Below are positions 6,654 through 15,958 of a stretch of DNA of 64,000 nucleotides, one piece after another; position 1 is the stretch's first letter, and every line of letters starts with the position of its first letter. Source of the DNA: IOR16 sp963521065. GTDB lineage: Bacteria; Bacillota; Clostridia; Peptostreptococcales; Anaerovoracaceae. The stretch lies in the NCBI GenBank assembly GCA_963521065.1, contig CAUQTI010000002.1:124001-188000 (forward strand). The letters run 5' to 3'. Position numbers and translations under genes: made by a program. A model generated the notes under the pieces. It saw only the letters and a list, made by a program, of their open reading frames with translations. It was not told the DNA's origin and did no database searches.

Positions 6654-7972
6654 TTTTCTTCCTCCATTTCCCCAGTCAGGTCATAGTCAAAAGCATCTGT
6701 AATCTTTACCTTTACAAAAGTTCCTATTTCACACGCATTCTTTGCAGTAAAGAGTACCTCATTATCAATCTCCGGCGCATCATAGACGCTCCTTCCGATA
6801 TAAGTTCCATCTTCTTCTTTTTGCTCTACAAGGACCTCAAGTGTCTTCCCAATCTGTCTTTGGTTGCATTCTAAAGAAATTTGACGCTGCGTCCACATAA
6901 TTTTGTCTTTTCTTCTTGCTTTTACGTCTTCTCGAACCTGGCCTTTCATAAGTGCCGCCGCAGTGCCTTCTTCTTTCGAATACGCAAAAACACCTAAACG
7001 TTCAAAACGCATTTTTTGTATAAATTCAAATAGTTCTTCAAACTCTGCGCTTTTTTCTCCTGGAAATCCAGTAATCATGGTCGTGCGGATATGAATATCC
7101 GGCATCGCTTCCCGAAGACGTGTAATAGTATTGGTAATCGACGCTTGCGTGGAATGACGATTCATGCTTTTTAAAATCGCATCGCTTCCATGCTGAATTG
7201 GAATATCAATATAGTGACAGACTTTTTTCTCACTTGCCATGACAGCAATTAATTCGTCTGTAATCCGCTCCTCATAGCAGTACATGAGACGAATCCAATG
7301 CAGTGATTCAATTTGGCAAAGAGCGCGCAGTAAATCTGGCAGGCAATAGGTGCCGTATAAGTCTTTTCCATAGGCGGTAACATCCTGCGCAATCAAAATC
7401 AATTCTTTACATCCATTTTCTGCAAGCTCTTTTGCTTCAGAGAGAATGTCTTCCTTTTTTCTGCTGCGGTAACGTCCGCGGATAGACGGAATGATACAAT
7501 AGGTACATACGTTATCACATCCTTCCGCAATTTTCAGATAAGCACTGTACGAAGCCTTTTCTTTCTTTCGCTTTCCAAGCTCCATATACGCTTTTTCATA
7601 TGTATTTATATATTTGTCTCTTTTGCCTTTTTTATGCTCCTCTAAAATGCGAGGCAGATTGTGGTAATCGTTCACTCCTAAAAATATATCCACTTCCGGC
7701 AGCTGTTCATATAAATCTTCTCCGTACCGCTGGCTAAGGCATCCGGTCACAATAAGAATTCCGCCGTTTTGTTTGTATTCTGCCATATCAAAAATTCGGT
7801 CGATGGATTCTTCCTTTGCGTCGTTTATAAAGCCGCAGGTATTGATCATAATCGCTTCTGCCTGCGTCGGCGATGCAACAATTTCATGGCCTGCGCGCTC
7901 AAGAATTCCGGCCGCGCTTTCAGAATCCGCGGTGTTTTTTTCACATCCAAGTGTTTCAATAAATATCTTCAA
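6650..7972 (-). CDS. rimO: ribosomal protein S12 methylthiotransferase RimO
   Basis: RimO is a radical-SAM enzyme that methylthiolates an aspartate of ribosomal protein S12. The 440-residue protein has the N-terminal UPF0004 domain with Cys10, Cys46 and Cys78 for the auxiliary cluster. The radical-SAM motif CDNVCTYC follows (Cys152, 156, 159), then a C-terminal TRAM domain (about 370-435). The family member MiaB is an alternative, but the length, MKIFIETLGCEKN start and ftsK-rimO-pgsA order favour RimO. The start is TTG at 7970-7972, sharing TTGA with the ftsK stop, so translation is probably coupled. Confidence 0.93.
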   Translation of the reverse strand: MKIFIETLGCEKNTADSESAAGILERAGHEIVASPTQAEAIMINTCGFINDAKEESIDRIFDMAEYKQNGGILIVTGCLSQRYGEDLYEQLPEVDIFLGVNDYHNLPRILEEHKKGKRDKYINTYEKAYMELGKRKKEKASYSAYLKIAEGCDNVCTYCIIPSIRGRYRSRKKEDILSEAKELAENGCKELILIAQDVTAYGKDLYGTYCLPDLLRALCQIESLHWIRLMYCYEERITDELIAVMASEKKVCHYIDIPIQHGSDAILKSMNRHSTQASITNTITRLREAMPDIHIRTTMITGFPGEKSAEFEELFEFIQKMRFERLGVFAYSKEEGTAAALMKGQVREDVKARRKDKIMWTQRQISLECNQRQIGKTLEVLVEQKEEDGTYIGRSVYDAPEIDNEVLFTAKNACEIGTFVKVKITDAFDYDLTGEMEEEK

Positions 7973-10569
7973 TCTGTCGTTCCATTCCCTTCTTCACTTT
8001 TTTCATTTAATCCTAAAAATTCTTCCAAGCTCATAAGTACTTTTCGAGGGCGGCTTCCATCTGCCGGGCCTATAATTCCTCTTGATTCCATCATATCCAC
8101 AAGTCTTGCGGCACGGTTGTATCCGATGCGAAAACGGCGCTGCAGCATGGAGACAGAAGCCTGCTCTGCACGCACTACTGTTTCAATGGCATCTGCGAGT
8201 AACTCGTCTTCATCCTCTTCTTTCGCATCTGATTTTACGCGTTCAATACTATGCAATACATCAGAAGCATACTGCGGTTCTTCTCCGCTTTGCTTTAAAA
8301 ACTCAATTACATTATGTACTTCACTGTCTGAAATAAAACAGCCTTGTACCCGGATTGGCTTTGACATACCAATCGGGCTAAAAAGCATGTCTCCTTTCCC
8401 AACCAGTTTTTCAGCTCCGCCCATATCCAAAATCGTGCGAGAGTCAAATTGAGAGGAAACGGCAAAGGCGATGCGTGACGGAATATTTGCCTTGATAACA
8501 CCGGTAATAATATCGACTGACGGTCGTTGGGTTGCAACGATTAAATGCATACCGGCAGCTCTTGCCATTTGTGCCAAACGGCAGATTGCTTCCTCTACCT
8601 GCGAGGGTGCCGCCATCATCAGGTCAGCCAGCTCATCTATAATAATGACAATCTGTGGCAAAACCCGGTCTTCTTCCTCTTTTCCCTTCACGCTATTATT
8701 ATAAGATTCTAAGTCCCGCACACCTTCTTCTGCAAATTTTTTGTAACGGTCTGTCATCTCAGCAACTGCCCAGTTTAAAGCTGCAGCAGCCTTTCCCGGC
8801 TCAGTGACCACCGGAATTAAAAGGTGAGGGATCCCGTTGTAATTGCTTAATTCTACAACCTTCGGATCAATTAAGACAAATTTCACTTCCTCCGGTTTTG
8901 CCTTGTATAAAATACTTATAATCAAACTGTTGATGCAAACACTTTTTCCGGATCCGGTTGAGCCGGCAATCAGCATATGAGGCATCCCCTTTAAATCTGA
9001 TACAATTGCTTTTCCTGCGATATCTTTTCCTACCGCAAAGGTAATCTTTGATTTTGCTTTTTTAAATTCGCCGGACTCGACGATTTCTCGAATGGAAACC
9101 ATATTGACTTTATCGTTTTCCACCTCAATTCCAACGGCTGCTTTCCCTGGAATCGGTGCCTCCATACGAATGCTTTTAGCTTCTAAGTTAAGTGCAATAT
9201 CATCTGCAAGGCGGACAATACTGCTTACCTTTACGCCTGTATTCGGCTGAATTTCATAACGGGTAACTGCGGGACCTTTTGTGACTTGAACGACCTTTGC
9301 ATTGACTCCGAAATTATGTAAGGTTTCCTCCAGTTTCACCGCTTTTGCCTGCAATGCTACTTTTTCTCCGACGTTTTTATCGGCCGACACTTTATTCAAT
9401 AAGTCAATCGGCGGTTCCTTGTAAGGAATTGGTTTCGAATTTGAAGTTGACGAAGAAAGGGAAACCGGAATTTCTTTCACCTCTTTTTCTTCAAACGGGA
9501 GAACATAATTCCCCTTTGAAGGCGCTTCCATCAATGCGTTCTTTTTGCTCGTAGACAATTCTACATCGGTTTCATCAGAAGGCATATCCTGTACTGTCTC
9601 GCCATGGTCCTCTAAACCTTTTCCTGCTTCTTGGAGACGCGGTTCTTCAATCCCATTTTCAAAAGGTGATAAATCCGCTTTTTCAAATAATTCATCGTCT
9701 TTCATGTAATCAATAATCTTCATTTGTCCGGCAGACATACGCTCCGGTACGGAAGCAATCTCCGCCTCCGAGGTGCGAACCGGGATGTCATGTAAATCCT
9801 CAACAGTCGTTACTGGAATAAAATCTGATATATCAGTAACAATTTTAGCTTTCGATGGAGCACTTGCTTTTTCTGTCATAGGAGGAAGCGCAGCTTCTTT
9901 TATTTCTTCTTCACGTTTCACTGCCTCTTCCGCTTCTTTTTCCTCTTCATGCTGCTTCATCATGGCTTGCCGCTTCAGCTTGAGCTCGTCCAAATAATGA
10001 GAAACCGGAGTATCCAAAACAAGCAAGATACAAATTACAATTCCTACAAAAGAGAAAATATATAAGCCAGTTTTCCCAATTAAAGTGATTAAAAAGAATC
10101 CAAACAGCATCCCTAAAAGGCCGCCGCTTTCCGTTCCTGCGCTAAATACAGTTTTTAAATAAGGAATGTTAAGCACTTCGGAAGCATCCGCACTTAAATG
10201 GAATGCTGCATTCAATACAGTTAACCATAATAATATTAAGAAAACACAAGTAGTTGAGCGTCTGCTTATATGTGCTGTATTCTTTGTAAAAAGTAAAAAC
10301 GCGTATAGAATCAAATAATATGGTAATATAAACGCAATACTTCCTAAAAAACCCACCAAAAAAATCTTAATTGCATGACCAAACTGCCCTGCTGCCTCCG
10401 TTTGTAAAGACACAACAAGAAATACGCCGATTGCCATAAGAAGAATCGACCAGATCTCGTCACGCAACCGTTTCTTTGCTGCAAGCTTTTCCATTTCCTG
10501 TTTACTTTTTCCTGTCTTTTTATTTTTACTTCCGGGAGGTCTGCCCGTTTTTTTCTTCTGCTCTGCCAT
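7969..10569 (-). CDS. ftsK: DNA translocase FtsK/SpoIIIE
   Basis: This 866-residue membrane-anchored ATPase pumps chromosome DNA through the closing septum, or into the forespore during sporulation. The N-terminus is strongly basic and contains GRPPGSKNKK, resembling an AT-hook. Hydrophobic segments fall between about 37 and 185. An acidic, charged linker follows (about 190-400). The alpha/beta motor domain has Walker A GSTGSGKS near 533-540 and Walker B IVIIIDELADLMM. A winged-helix gamma domain (about 785-850) reads KOPS/SRS-type polarity sequences. The first gene of the operon, it has a GGAGGGG site and ends overlapping rimO by four bases. I cannot say from sequence whether it serves vegetative division, sporulation or both. 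Confidence 0.95.
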   Translation of the reverse strand: MAEQKKKTGRPPGSKNKKTGKSKQEMEKLAAKKRLRDEIWSILLMAIGVFLVVSLQTEAAGQFGHAIKIFLVGFLGSIAFILPYYLILYAFLLFTKNTAHISRRSTTCVFLILLWLTVLNAAFHLSADASEVLNIPYLKTVFSAGTESGGLLGMLFGFFLITLIGKTGLYIFSFVGIVICILLVLDTPVSHYLDELKLKRQAMMKQHEEEKEAEEAVKREEEIKEAALPPMTEKASAPSKAKIVTDISDFIPVTTVEDLHDIPVRTSEAEIASVPERMSAGQMKIIDYMKDDELFEKADLSPFENGIEEPRLQEAGKGLEDHGETVQDMPSDETDVELSTSKKNALMEAPSKGNYVLPFEEKEVKEIPVSLSSSTSNSKPIPYKEPPIDLLNKVSADKNVGEKVALQAKAVKLEETLHNFGVNAKVVQVTKGPAVTRYEIQPNTGVKVSSIVRLADDIALNLEAKSIRMEAPIPGKAAVGIEVENDKVNMVSIREIVESGEFKKAKSKITFAVGKDIAGKAIVSDLKGMPHMLIAGSTGSGKSVCINSLIISILYKAKPEEVKFVLIDPKVVELSNYNGIPHLLIPVVTEPGKAAAALNWAVAEMTDRYKKFAEEGVRDLESYNNSVKGKEEEDRVLPQIVIIIDELADLMMAAPSQVEEAICRLAQMARAAGMHLIVATQRPSVDIITGVIKANIPSRIAFAVSSQFDSRTILDMGGAEKLVGKGDMLFSPIGMSKPIRVQGCFISDSEVHNVIEFLKQSGEEPQYASDVLHSIERVKSDAKEEDEDELLADAIETVVRAEQASVSMLQRRFRIGYNRAARLVDMMESRGIIGPADGSRPRKVLMSLEEFLGLNEKSEEGNGTTD

Positions 10570-10869
10570 GAATATCCCCTCCGATTACTTTTTTCGAATT
10601 AGAAACCCTTATAAAAATCCGAATTATAATAAACGGTTTTTTGTCGAAAATAATTGTTATTTAGTGATTATTAAGATGATTTCGCTTTTTTATCGTAATT
10701 ACGCTACTAACTTTATATTATATCATAAAACATTCCCTCTTTTCATAAAAATTAACTTTCTGCTAAAAAAAAGTCATTAACATTCCCGTCAAAATGAGAT
10801 ATAATGAAAAAATATAATTACATTAACAATTCAAATCATCTTGAATATACATGATAGGAGGAAACGATT
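10570..10869. other. divergent intergenic region between ftsK and asd
   Basis: This AT-rich spacer of 300 bases holds the asd promoter and, on the minus strand near 10714-10719, a TATAAT without a convincing -35 that may serve ftsK. No lysine riboswitch, T-box or small ORF is apparent between the asd start site and its AGGAGG. Confidence 0.6.
10777..10805 (+). promoter_or_regulatory. sigma-A-type promoter of asd-dapA
   Basis: TTAACA (10777-10782), 17-base spacer and TATAAT (10800-10805) match 11 of 12 consensus positions. The start would be near 10812. Confidence 0.85.
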
Positions 10870-11862
10870 ATGAACAAAAAACCAAATGTTGCAGTTGTAG
10901 GTGCTACAGGGCTCGTTGGCAGCACTTTTCTAAAGGTCTTGGAGGAAAGAGATTTTCCATTTGAAAATCTTTATCTCATGGCTTCTGCGAAATCCGCAGG
11001 AAAGACATTGACGTTTCGCGGGAAGGAATATCTCGTAGAAGAACTAAATGAACATTCTTTTGACAAACCAATTGATATCGCTCTGTTTTCTGCCGGCGGC
11101 ACTGCAAGTGAAAAATATGCACCAATTGCGGCTGCGCACGGTGTAACTGTCGTAGATAACAGCAGTGCATGGAGAATGGATAAAGAAGTGCCTCTCGTCG
11201 TACCCGAGGTAAATCCGGAGGATATTTCCTGGAACAAAGGCATCATTGCAAATCCAAATTGTTCTACCATTCAAGCAATGGTTGCTTTAAAACCACTCGA
11301 TGAGCATTTCGGTTTGAAACGTGTTGTTTATTCAACGTATCAAGCAGTATCTGGTTCCGGCTTAAAAGGAATCAACGATTTAAGCGAGGGTTTAAAAGGA
11401 AACGACGTTATGCAGGCTTATCCTCACCCAATTGCAGGAAACTGTCTGCCTCAAATTGATGTTTTCCTTGAGAATGGCTATACAAAAGAAGAAATGAAAA
11501 TGATTGATGAAACTCATAAGATTTTAGGAAACGAAAATATAAAAGTAACTGCAACTACAGTTCGCGTTCCTGTCTTCGCAAGCCACAGCGAATCCATTAA
11601 TTTGGAATTTGAAAAACCATTTGAAATCGAAGAAGTAAAGAAAATATTGGAAAACGCTCCCGGTGTTGTCGTTATTGATGATACGAAAAACAGTCACTAC
11701 CCGCTTGCAAGAGAAGCTGCCGGTAAGGATGAGGTTTTTGTCGGGAGAATCCGTAGAGATTTCAGTGTAGAAAACGGAATCAACCTCTGGGTTGTTGCAG
11801 ATAATATTAGAAAAGGCGCAGCGACAAATGCTGTCCAAATTGCCGAATTATTAATAAAATAG
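10870..11862 (+). CDS. asd: aspartate-semialdehyde dehydrogenase
   Basis: This 330-residue enzyme reduces aspartyl phosphate to aspartate semialdehyde with NADPH, the branch point for lysine/diaminopimelate, threonine and methionine. The nucleotide-binding motif GATGLVG is at residues 11-17. Cys131 in NPNCSTIQ is the catalytic cysteine, and the RVPVFASHSESI region carries the conserved histidine. AGGAGG precedes the ATG. It is followed 24 bases later by dapA, so the operon feeds diaminopimelate for peptidoglycan and probably dipicolinate for spores. Confidence 0.97.
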   Translation: MNKKPNVAVVGATGLVGSTFLKVLEERDFPFENLYLMASAKSAGKTLTFRGKEYLVEELNEHSFDKPIDIALFSAGGTASEKYAPIAAAHGVTVVDNSSAWRMDKEVPLVVPEVNPEDISWNKGIIANPNCSTIQAMVALKPLDEHFGLKRVVYSTYQAVSGSGLKGINDLSEGLKGNDVMQAYPHPIAGNCLPQIDVFLENGYTKEEMKMIDETHKILGNENIKVTATTVRVPVFASHSESINLEFEKPFEIEEVKKILENAPGVVVIDDTKNSHYPLAREAAGKDEVFVGRIRRDFSVENGINLWVVADNIRKGAATNAVQIAELLIK

Positions 11863-11886
11863 GATTCGGAAGGAAGGGATGTCTAT

Positions 11887-12777
11887 ATGACATTGTTCTC
11901 AGGTGCCGGTGTTGCACTCGTAACACCATTTTCGAATGGAAAAGTTGATTTTCCAAAGCTTGGAGAACTCATCGAATGGCAACTCTCTCAAAATATTGAC
12001 GCAGTAATTTCCTGCGGAACAACAGGAGAAGCCTCTACACTCAGTGATGAAGAACATATAGAAACCGTAAGATATACAATCAATAAGGTTGCGGGTCGTG
12101 TGCCTGTAATTGCAGGTGCAGGAAGCAACGATACCGCGCATGCCATTGCAATCAGCAAAGCACTTCAAGAAGTCGGCGCGGACGGTCTTCTGACCGTAAC
12201 ACCTTATTACAACAAATGTACACAAGAAGGACTGATAAGACACTACACTGCCATTGCAGATCAGATAAAAATTCCTATGATTCTGTATTCTGTTCCCGGG
12301 AGAACTGGTGTAAACATCAGTCCTTTTGCTGTTTCCGCACTTTGTCAACACGAAAACATCGCAGGAATTAAAGAGGCAAGCGGCGATATGTCTCAGGTCG
12401 TGGAGATTGCGAAGCATACTTCTGATCAATTTGCACTTTATTCTGGAAATGACGATATGACAGTCCCTCTCCTTTCTGTGGGAGGATGTGGCGTGATTTC
12501 AACAACAGCGAACATCATTCCGCTTGAAATGCATAATATGGTTATGAGTTACTTGGCGGGAGATACAGACACGGCTTGCAGGATGCAGCTTGAAATGAAA
12601 TCCTTGATTGATGCAATGTTTATCGAAGTAAACCCAATACCGGTCAAAGCTGCCCTCCATCTTATGGGCAAAATAGAAAAGGAATATCGCTTGCCAATGT
12701 GCGAGCCACGGGAAGAATCATTGAAGAAAATTGAAAAAGAGCTGCTTGACTACGGAATTTTCATTCCTCGCTCTTGA
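11887..12777 (+). CDS. dapA: 4-hydroxy-tetrahydrodipicolinate synthase
   Basis: DapA condenses pyruvate with aspartate semialdehyde. The 296-residue protein shows the Schiff-base Lys162 in IKEASGD, Tyr134 in YSVPGRTG, and the GTTGEAST motif (44-51). It follows asd in the same transcript. dapB is not adjacent; the operon ends at a strong terminator, so later pathway genes must lie elsewhere. Confidence 0.97.
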   Translation: MTLFSGAGVALVTPFSNGKVDFPKLGELIEWQLSQNIDAVISCGTTGEASTLSDEEHIETVRYTINKVAGRVPVIAGAGSNDTAHAIAISKALQEVGADGLLTVTPYYNKCTQEGLIRHYTAIADQIKIPMILYSVPGRTGVNISPFAVSALCQHENIAGIKEASGDMSQVVEIAKHTSDQFALYSGNDDMTVPLLSVGGCGVISTTANIIPLEMHNMVMSYLAGDTDTACRMQLEMKSLIDAMFIEVNPIPVKAALHLMGKIEKEYRLPMCEPREESLKKIEKELLDYGIFIPRS

Positions 12778-12860
12778 TTTGATCCGCCGCAAGCGTTTAT
12801 ACTGCGTCTCTAATGCCTGACGTCAGCTAAAAAATACTGAATCAAACTGCTTTAGAGATG

Positions 12861-12899
12861 AAAATAACCGCTGAAATAAATCAGCGGTTATTTTATTGC
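12861..12899. terminator. bidirectional terminator between dapA and the rpmF-linked microprotein gene
   Basis: A perfect 14-bp stem (12861-12874 with 12881-12894, 6-base loop) is flanked by T-rich sequence on both strands. It ends the plus-strand asd-dapA operon and overlaps the stop codon of the convergent microprotein gene. Confidence 0.88.
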
Positions 12900-13018
12900 C
12901 TTTTTTGCATTTTGATTTCGTCTAATACTCTTAATATCTTGTTCAGCGTAGATTGTATCGATGCCAAGATGATAAGTACTACGGCTACAACAAAAATGAT
13001 GAAGCCATCATTAATCAT
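12893..13018 (-). CDS. single-pass membrane microprotein downstream of rpmF
   Basis: This 41-residue ORF (MINDGFIIFV start) has one strongly hydrophobic segment (about residues 5-22, rich in I, V, L) and then a basic/amphipathic tail ending MQKRQ. It begins a few bases after the rpmF stop, and AGAGG lies 8 bases before the ATG at 13018. An ATG at 13024 would add two residues. Its stop codon lies inside the bidirectional terminator, so it is the last gene of the rpmF transcript. I do not recognise a family. The tight spacing, ribosome-binding site and hydrophobic profile argue for a real gene; the function is unknown. Confidence 0.6.
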   Translation of the reverse strand: MINDGFIIFVVAVVLIILASIQSTLNKILRVLDEIKMQKRQ

Positions 13019-13029
13019 ACCCATATCCT

Positions 13030-13212
13030 CTATGCTTCCGAAGCAACAACTTCCTTACCGTCATAGTAATTGCAATTCGGACAAACTCTATGAGGAAGCT
13101 TAGGCTCATGGCACTGTGGGCATACTGATAATGCCGGTGCAGACATTTTCATGTTCGGAGATCTTCTCTTATCCCTTCTGGCTTTTGATGTTTTTCTCTT
13201 AGGTACTGCCAT
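13030..13212 (-). CDS. rpmF: 50S ribosomal protein L32 (zinc-ribbon form)
   Basis: The 60-residue L32 starts MAVPKRKTSKARRDKRR and carries a complete C-x2-C ... C-x2-C zinc ribbon (CPQC and CPNC). I chose the ATG at 13212 because AAGGAGG lies 8 bases upstream; an in-frame GTG at 13221 is too close to that site. rpmF usually follows yceD (DUF177); here ackA is upstream, yceD is missing and a promoter drives rpmF directly. Confidence 0.97.
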   Translation of the reverse strand: MAVPKRKTSKARRDKRRSPNMKMSAPALSVCPQCHEPKLPHRVCPNCNYYDGKEVVASEA

Positions 13213-13290
13213 TCTTGACACCTCCTTTGCTGGTTAAATTTCCGATTTATTGGTAACATTTTGCTAATTTTTCATAAAACTAACTATTAA

Positions 13291-13319
13291 ATTATATAGT
13301 CAAGCCCATTACTTGTCAA
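13291..13319 (-). promoter_or_regulatory. consensus sigma-A promoter of rpmF
   Basis: On the minus strand a perfect TTGACA (13314-13319), a 17-base spacer and a perfect TATAAT (13291-13296) are present. This is the best promoter match seen in the window. Confidence 0.9.
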
Positions 13320-13355
13320 TACTTATTTACGTTGTTTTCTAAAAGAAACAAACGA

Positions 13356-14558
13356 TTACTCTGCCGCATCCACAATTTCCACAGTGTCTCTTGCAATCAT
13401 CAATTCTTCGTTTGTCGGAACCAATAAAATTTTGACTCTGGAATCGTCGGTACTGATTACCGCTTCTTTTCCTCTTACTTTATTTTTAATTAAGTCAAGG
13501 CGAATTCCTAAATTACTTAAGTCCTGACAGATAATATCACGCATACCCATATCATTTTCACCAACACCTGCAGTAAATACGATTGCGTCTACGCCATTCA
13601 TTTCTGCCATGTAAGCGCCAATGTAGAAACGAACTTTGTGCGCAAATACTCTCTGCGCAAGCTGTGCTCTTTCATTTCCCTCTTCCGCTGCAATTTCGAT
13701 GTCTCTGAAATCACTGCTCAGTCCGGAAATACCAAGAACTCCAGATTTCTTATTCAGGATATTGTTCATTTCGCCCTGAGGAAGATTTTCTTTCTGTCGG
13801 ATGTAGGTAACAATCGCAGGGTCAATATCACCGGATCTTGTACCCATAACCAAGCCCTCAAGCGGCGTGAATCCCATACTGGTATCTACGCATACGCCTC
13901 GTTTAATTGCCGAAACACTGGCTCCGTTTCCTAAGTGGCAAGTAATGATTTTCAGTTCTTCAATCGGCTGTCCAAGCATTTCAGCTGCTCGATTCGAAAC
14001 ATACTTATGACTGGTTCCGTGGAAACCGTATCTTCTCACCTTATAGTTTGTGTAATATTCATACGGAATTGCATAAATATAGGATTCAGCAGGCATTGTC
14101 TGATGGAATGCGGTATCAAAAACCGCTACCATCGGTGTAGTCGGCATAAGATCCTGACAAGCACGGATGCCTAAAATGTTTGGTGGATTATGCAAAGGAG
14201 CTAAATCAGTGCATTCTTCAAGCGCATCCATAACTTTTTCTGTAATCAGAACAGAAGAGGCATATTTTTCTCCGGCATGCACAACGCGGTGACCTACTGC
14301 TCCGATTTCACTCATAGACTTTGCAACTCCCTGCACCGGATCAACGACCGTATTGAGTACATGCTCAATTGCATCCTTATGATCGCGCATTGGAGTCTGA
14401 AGAATAAACTTGTCCATACCCTCTTTTTCATGCTTCAGTACGGAACCTTCTATCCCAATTCTTTCAACCAAACCTTTGCACAACAGCGTTTCATCGTCCA
14501 TCTCTAAAACCTGGTATTTTAAAGAAGAACTGCCGCAGTTAATGACTAATACCTTCAT
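13356..14558 (-). CDS. ackA: acetate kinase
   Basis: Acetate kinase converts acetyl phosphate and ADP to acetate and ATP, the usual substrate-level ATP step of clostridial fermentation. The 400-residue protein has NCGSSSLKYQ at the start, the HRVVHAGEKY block, FHGTSHKYV, HLGNGASV and the GTRSGDIDP motif. Phosphotransacetylase (pta) is not next to it. The gene has its own GGAG site and is separated from tmcAL by a likely terminator, so it seems to be transcribed on its own. Confidence 0.97.
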   Translation of the reverse strand: MKVLVINCGSSSLKYQVLEMDDETLLCKGLVERIGIEGSVLKHEKEGMDKFILQTPMRDHKDAIEHVLNTVVDPVQGVAKSMSEIGAVGHRVVHAGEKYASSVLITEKVMDALEECTDLAPLHNPPNILGIRACQDLMPTTPMVAVFDTAFHQTMPAESYIYAIPYEYYTNYKVRRYGFHGTSHKYVSNRAAEMLGQPIEELKIITCHLGNGASVSAIKRGVCVDTSMGFTPLEGLVMGTRSGDIDPAIVTYIRQKENLPQGEMNNILNKKSGVLGISGLSSDFRDIEIAAEEGNERAQLAQRVFAHKVRFYIGAYMAEMNGVDAIVFTAGVGENDMGMRDIICQDLSNLGIRLDLIKNKVRGKEAVISTDDSRVKILLVPTNEELMIARDTVEIVDAAE

Positions 14559-14605
14559 TTTATTATACTCTCCTTCATATTGTTAAATTATTCTCAATCC
14601 TTGAC

Positions 14606-14636
14606 AAAAACAGAACGCCCCATCTTTCGATGTGGC
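14606..14636 (-). terminator. probable terminator of ylbJ-tmcAL
   Basis: On the minus strand a stem (14629-14636 with 14617-14624, one mismatch, GAAA tetraloop) is followed by GTTCTGTTTTT. It lies about 100 bases past the tmcAL stop. Confidence 0.45.
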
Positions 14637-14734
14637 ATTTCAACAAGAATTTTTCAAAACAATTTTCTTTTATCAATTATAGACCACTTTCCATAAAAAA
14701 TCCAGTATTTTTTCATATAAATAAACAAATTGCC

Positions 14735-15958
14735 CTATTTCTTGTAATATGGAGCCACAACAAAGTCGGATTTATTATAAATATTATCATAAAACAGCAA
14801 ATTATATACATCAGAAGCTAAAATATCGTACTGAATCACCATATTTTCTTTTATATTTTGGATTTTTTGCTTTTTTAGGTTAGTGAAAATAGGATATTTT
14901 ACATTCTCTGTTTTTTTCATCTGGCGCAACAGCTCTGCTCCTTTTTGATTGAAAGCAAGTGTTCTTGCATACATTGCCTGCTCTTTTTTTATTGTTTCAT
15001 AATCTTCTCTTCGAAAATGCAGCAGCGTGTGCACCAATATCCTCTTTATTCTCGTTTCTGTATACCGCTTGCTTTTGATTTGGGAAACCAGCTCATCCAC
15101 GTTTTTTGAAACCAAAACTGCTTGTTTCATACGATGCTCAAGCCCCTCTGTAACGGAATAAATTTCACGCAACTCCTGTTCACTCGTTATACGCAGGCAA
15201 TAAAGAAGCATCTTATCCAGCTGCTGTTTTTTCAGCTCGGTAAACTGTAGATTTTCTCCTATGCGCTCTAAGCTTTCCTGCGGAACAAAGTTGATAATAT
15301 GCCTCTTATCACAAGTCGCATTCCATTGTTTTCGGATTGCGGTTGCACTTGCAAAGGCTCCCTCTAACTCTAGGCTGTGGTAGCCAGAATCTCCTCGCTT
15401 TATGGTCCACGGCTGCATGGCTTGTCCCGTAAGCATCCATTGCTTTAAGTATTCAATCGCTAAGATATTATTGGAGCTTTGAAGAAGGCTGCTGTCCAAA
15501 TCCGCATTACACGCTTCAAGTGCTTTTTTTCGCGCTGTGGGAAAAGAAAGTCCTTTTTTTAAGAGTTCATTGATTTTTTCACGGTAGTCCTCCGGCTCGT
15601 TCAGCAAGAACTCCGCTATCGCTTTCAATTTTTCTAAGTCTCCACTTTCACTCCCGAACGAAAAGTCCGTTACACACCCTAGGCCATCCAATAAGCGAAC
15701 TGCCCCATAAGCAAATTCTTCTGCCGTATTACAGGCGAAAACAAAAGGAAGCTCCAACACTAAATCCACGCCGTTATCTACGGCCATCTTTGCGCGCTCC
15801 CACTTATCCCAGTCAGCCAGCTCCCCTCTTTGCATAAAATTCCCGCTCATAACGCAAATACTGTACTGGGCGCCCGTCAATTCGAGCGATTTCTTTAAAT
15901 GATATGAATGTCCGTTGTGGAACGGATTATACTCTGCTATGATTCCTAGAGTTTTCAT
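14735..15958 (-). CDS. tmcAL: tRNA(Met) cytidine acetate ligase TmcAL
   Basis: TmcAL (formerly YlbM) makes N4-acetylcytidine at the wobble base of elongator tRNA-Met using acetate and ATP. The 407-residue protein begins GIIAEYNPFHNGHSYHL, whose H14-x2-H17 is the nucleotidyltransferase signature, followed by the conserved MSGNFMQRGE and LELPFVFACNTAEEFA blocks. It starts 32 bases inside the end of ylbJ, with AAGGAG placed within the ylbJ coding sequence, so both are co-transcribed. Acetate made by neighbouring ackA is its substrate, though they seem to be separate transcripts. Confidence 0.95.
   Translation of the reverse strand: MKTLGIIAEYNPFHNGHSYHLKKSLELTGAQYSICVMSGNFMQRGELADWDKWERAKMAVDNGVDLVLELPFVFACNTAEEFAYGAVRLLDGLGCVTDFSFGSESGDLEKLKAIAEFLLNEPEDYREKINELLKKGLSFPTARKKALEACNADLDSSLLQSSNNILAIEYLKQWMLTGQAMQPWTIKRGDSGYHSLELEGAFASATAIRKQWNATCDKRHIINFVPQESLERIGENLQFTELKKQQLDKMLLYCLRITSEQELREIYSVTEGLEHRMKQAVLVSKNVDELVSQIKSKRYTETRIKRILVHTLLHFRREDYETIKKEQAMYARTLAFNQKGAELLRQMKKTENVKYPIFTNLKKQKIQNIKENMVIQYDILASDVYNLLFYDNIYNKSDFVVAPYYKK

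Noticed and set aside
10806..10869. Riboswitch or T-box before asd
   Set aside because: The leader is only about 60 AT-rich bases without conserved structure.
12858..13103. 81-codon plus-strand frame after dapA
   Set aside because: Begins in the terminator stem and runs antisense through the microprotein and rpmF; no ribosome-binding site.
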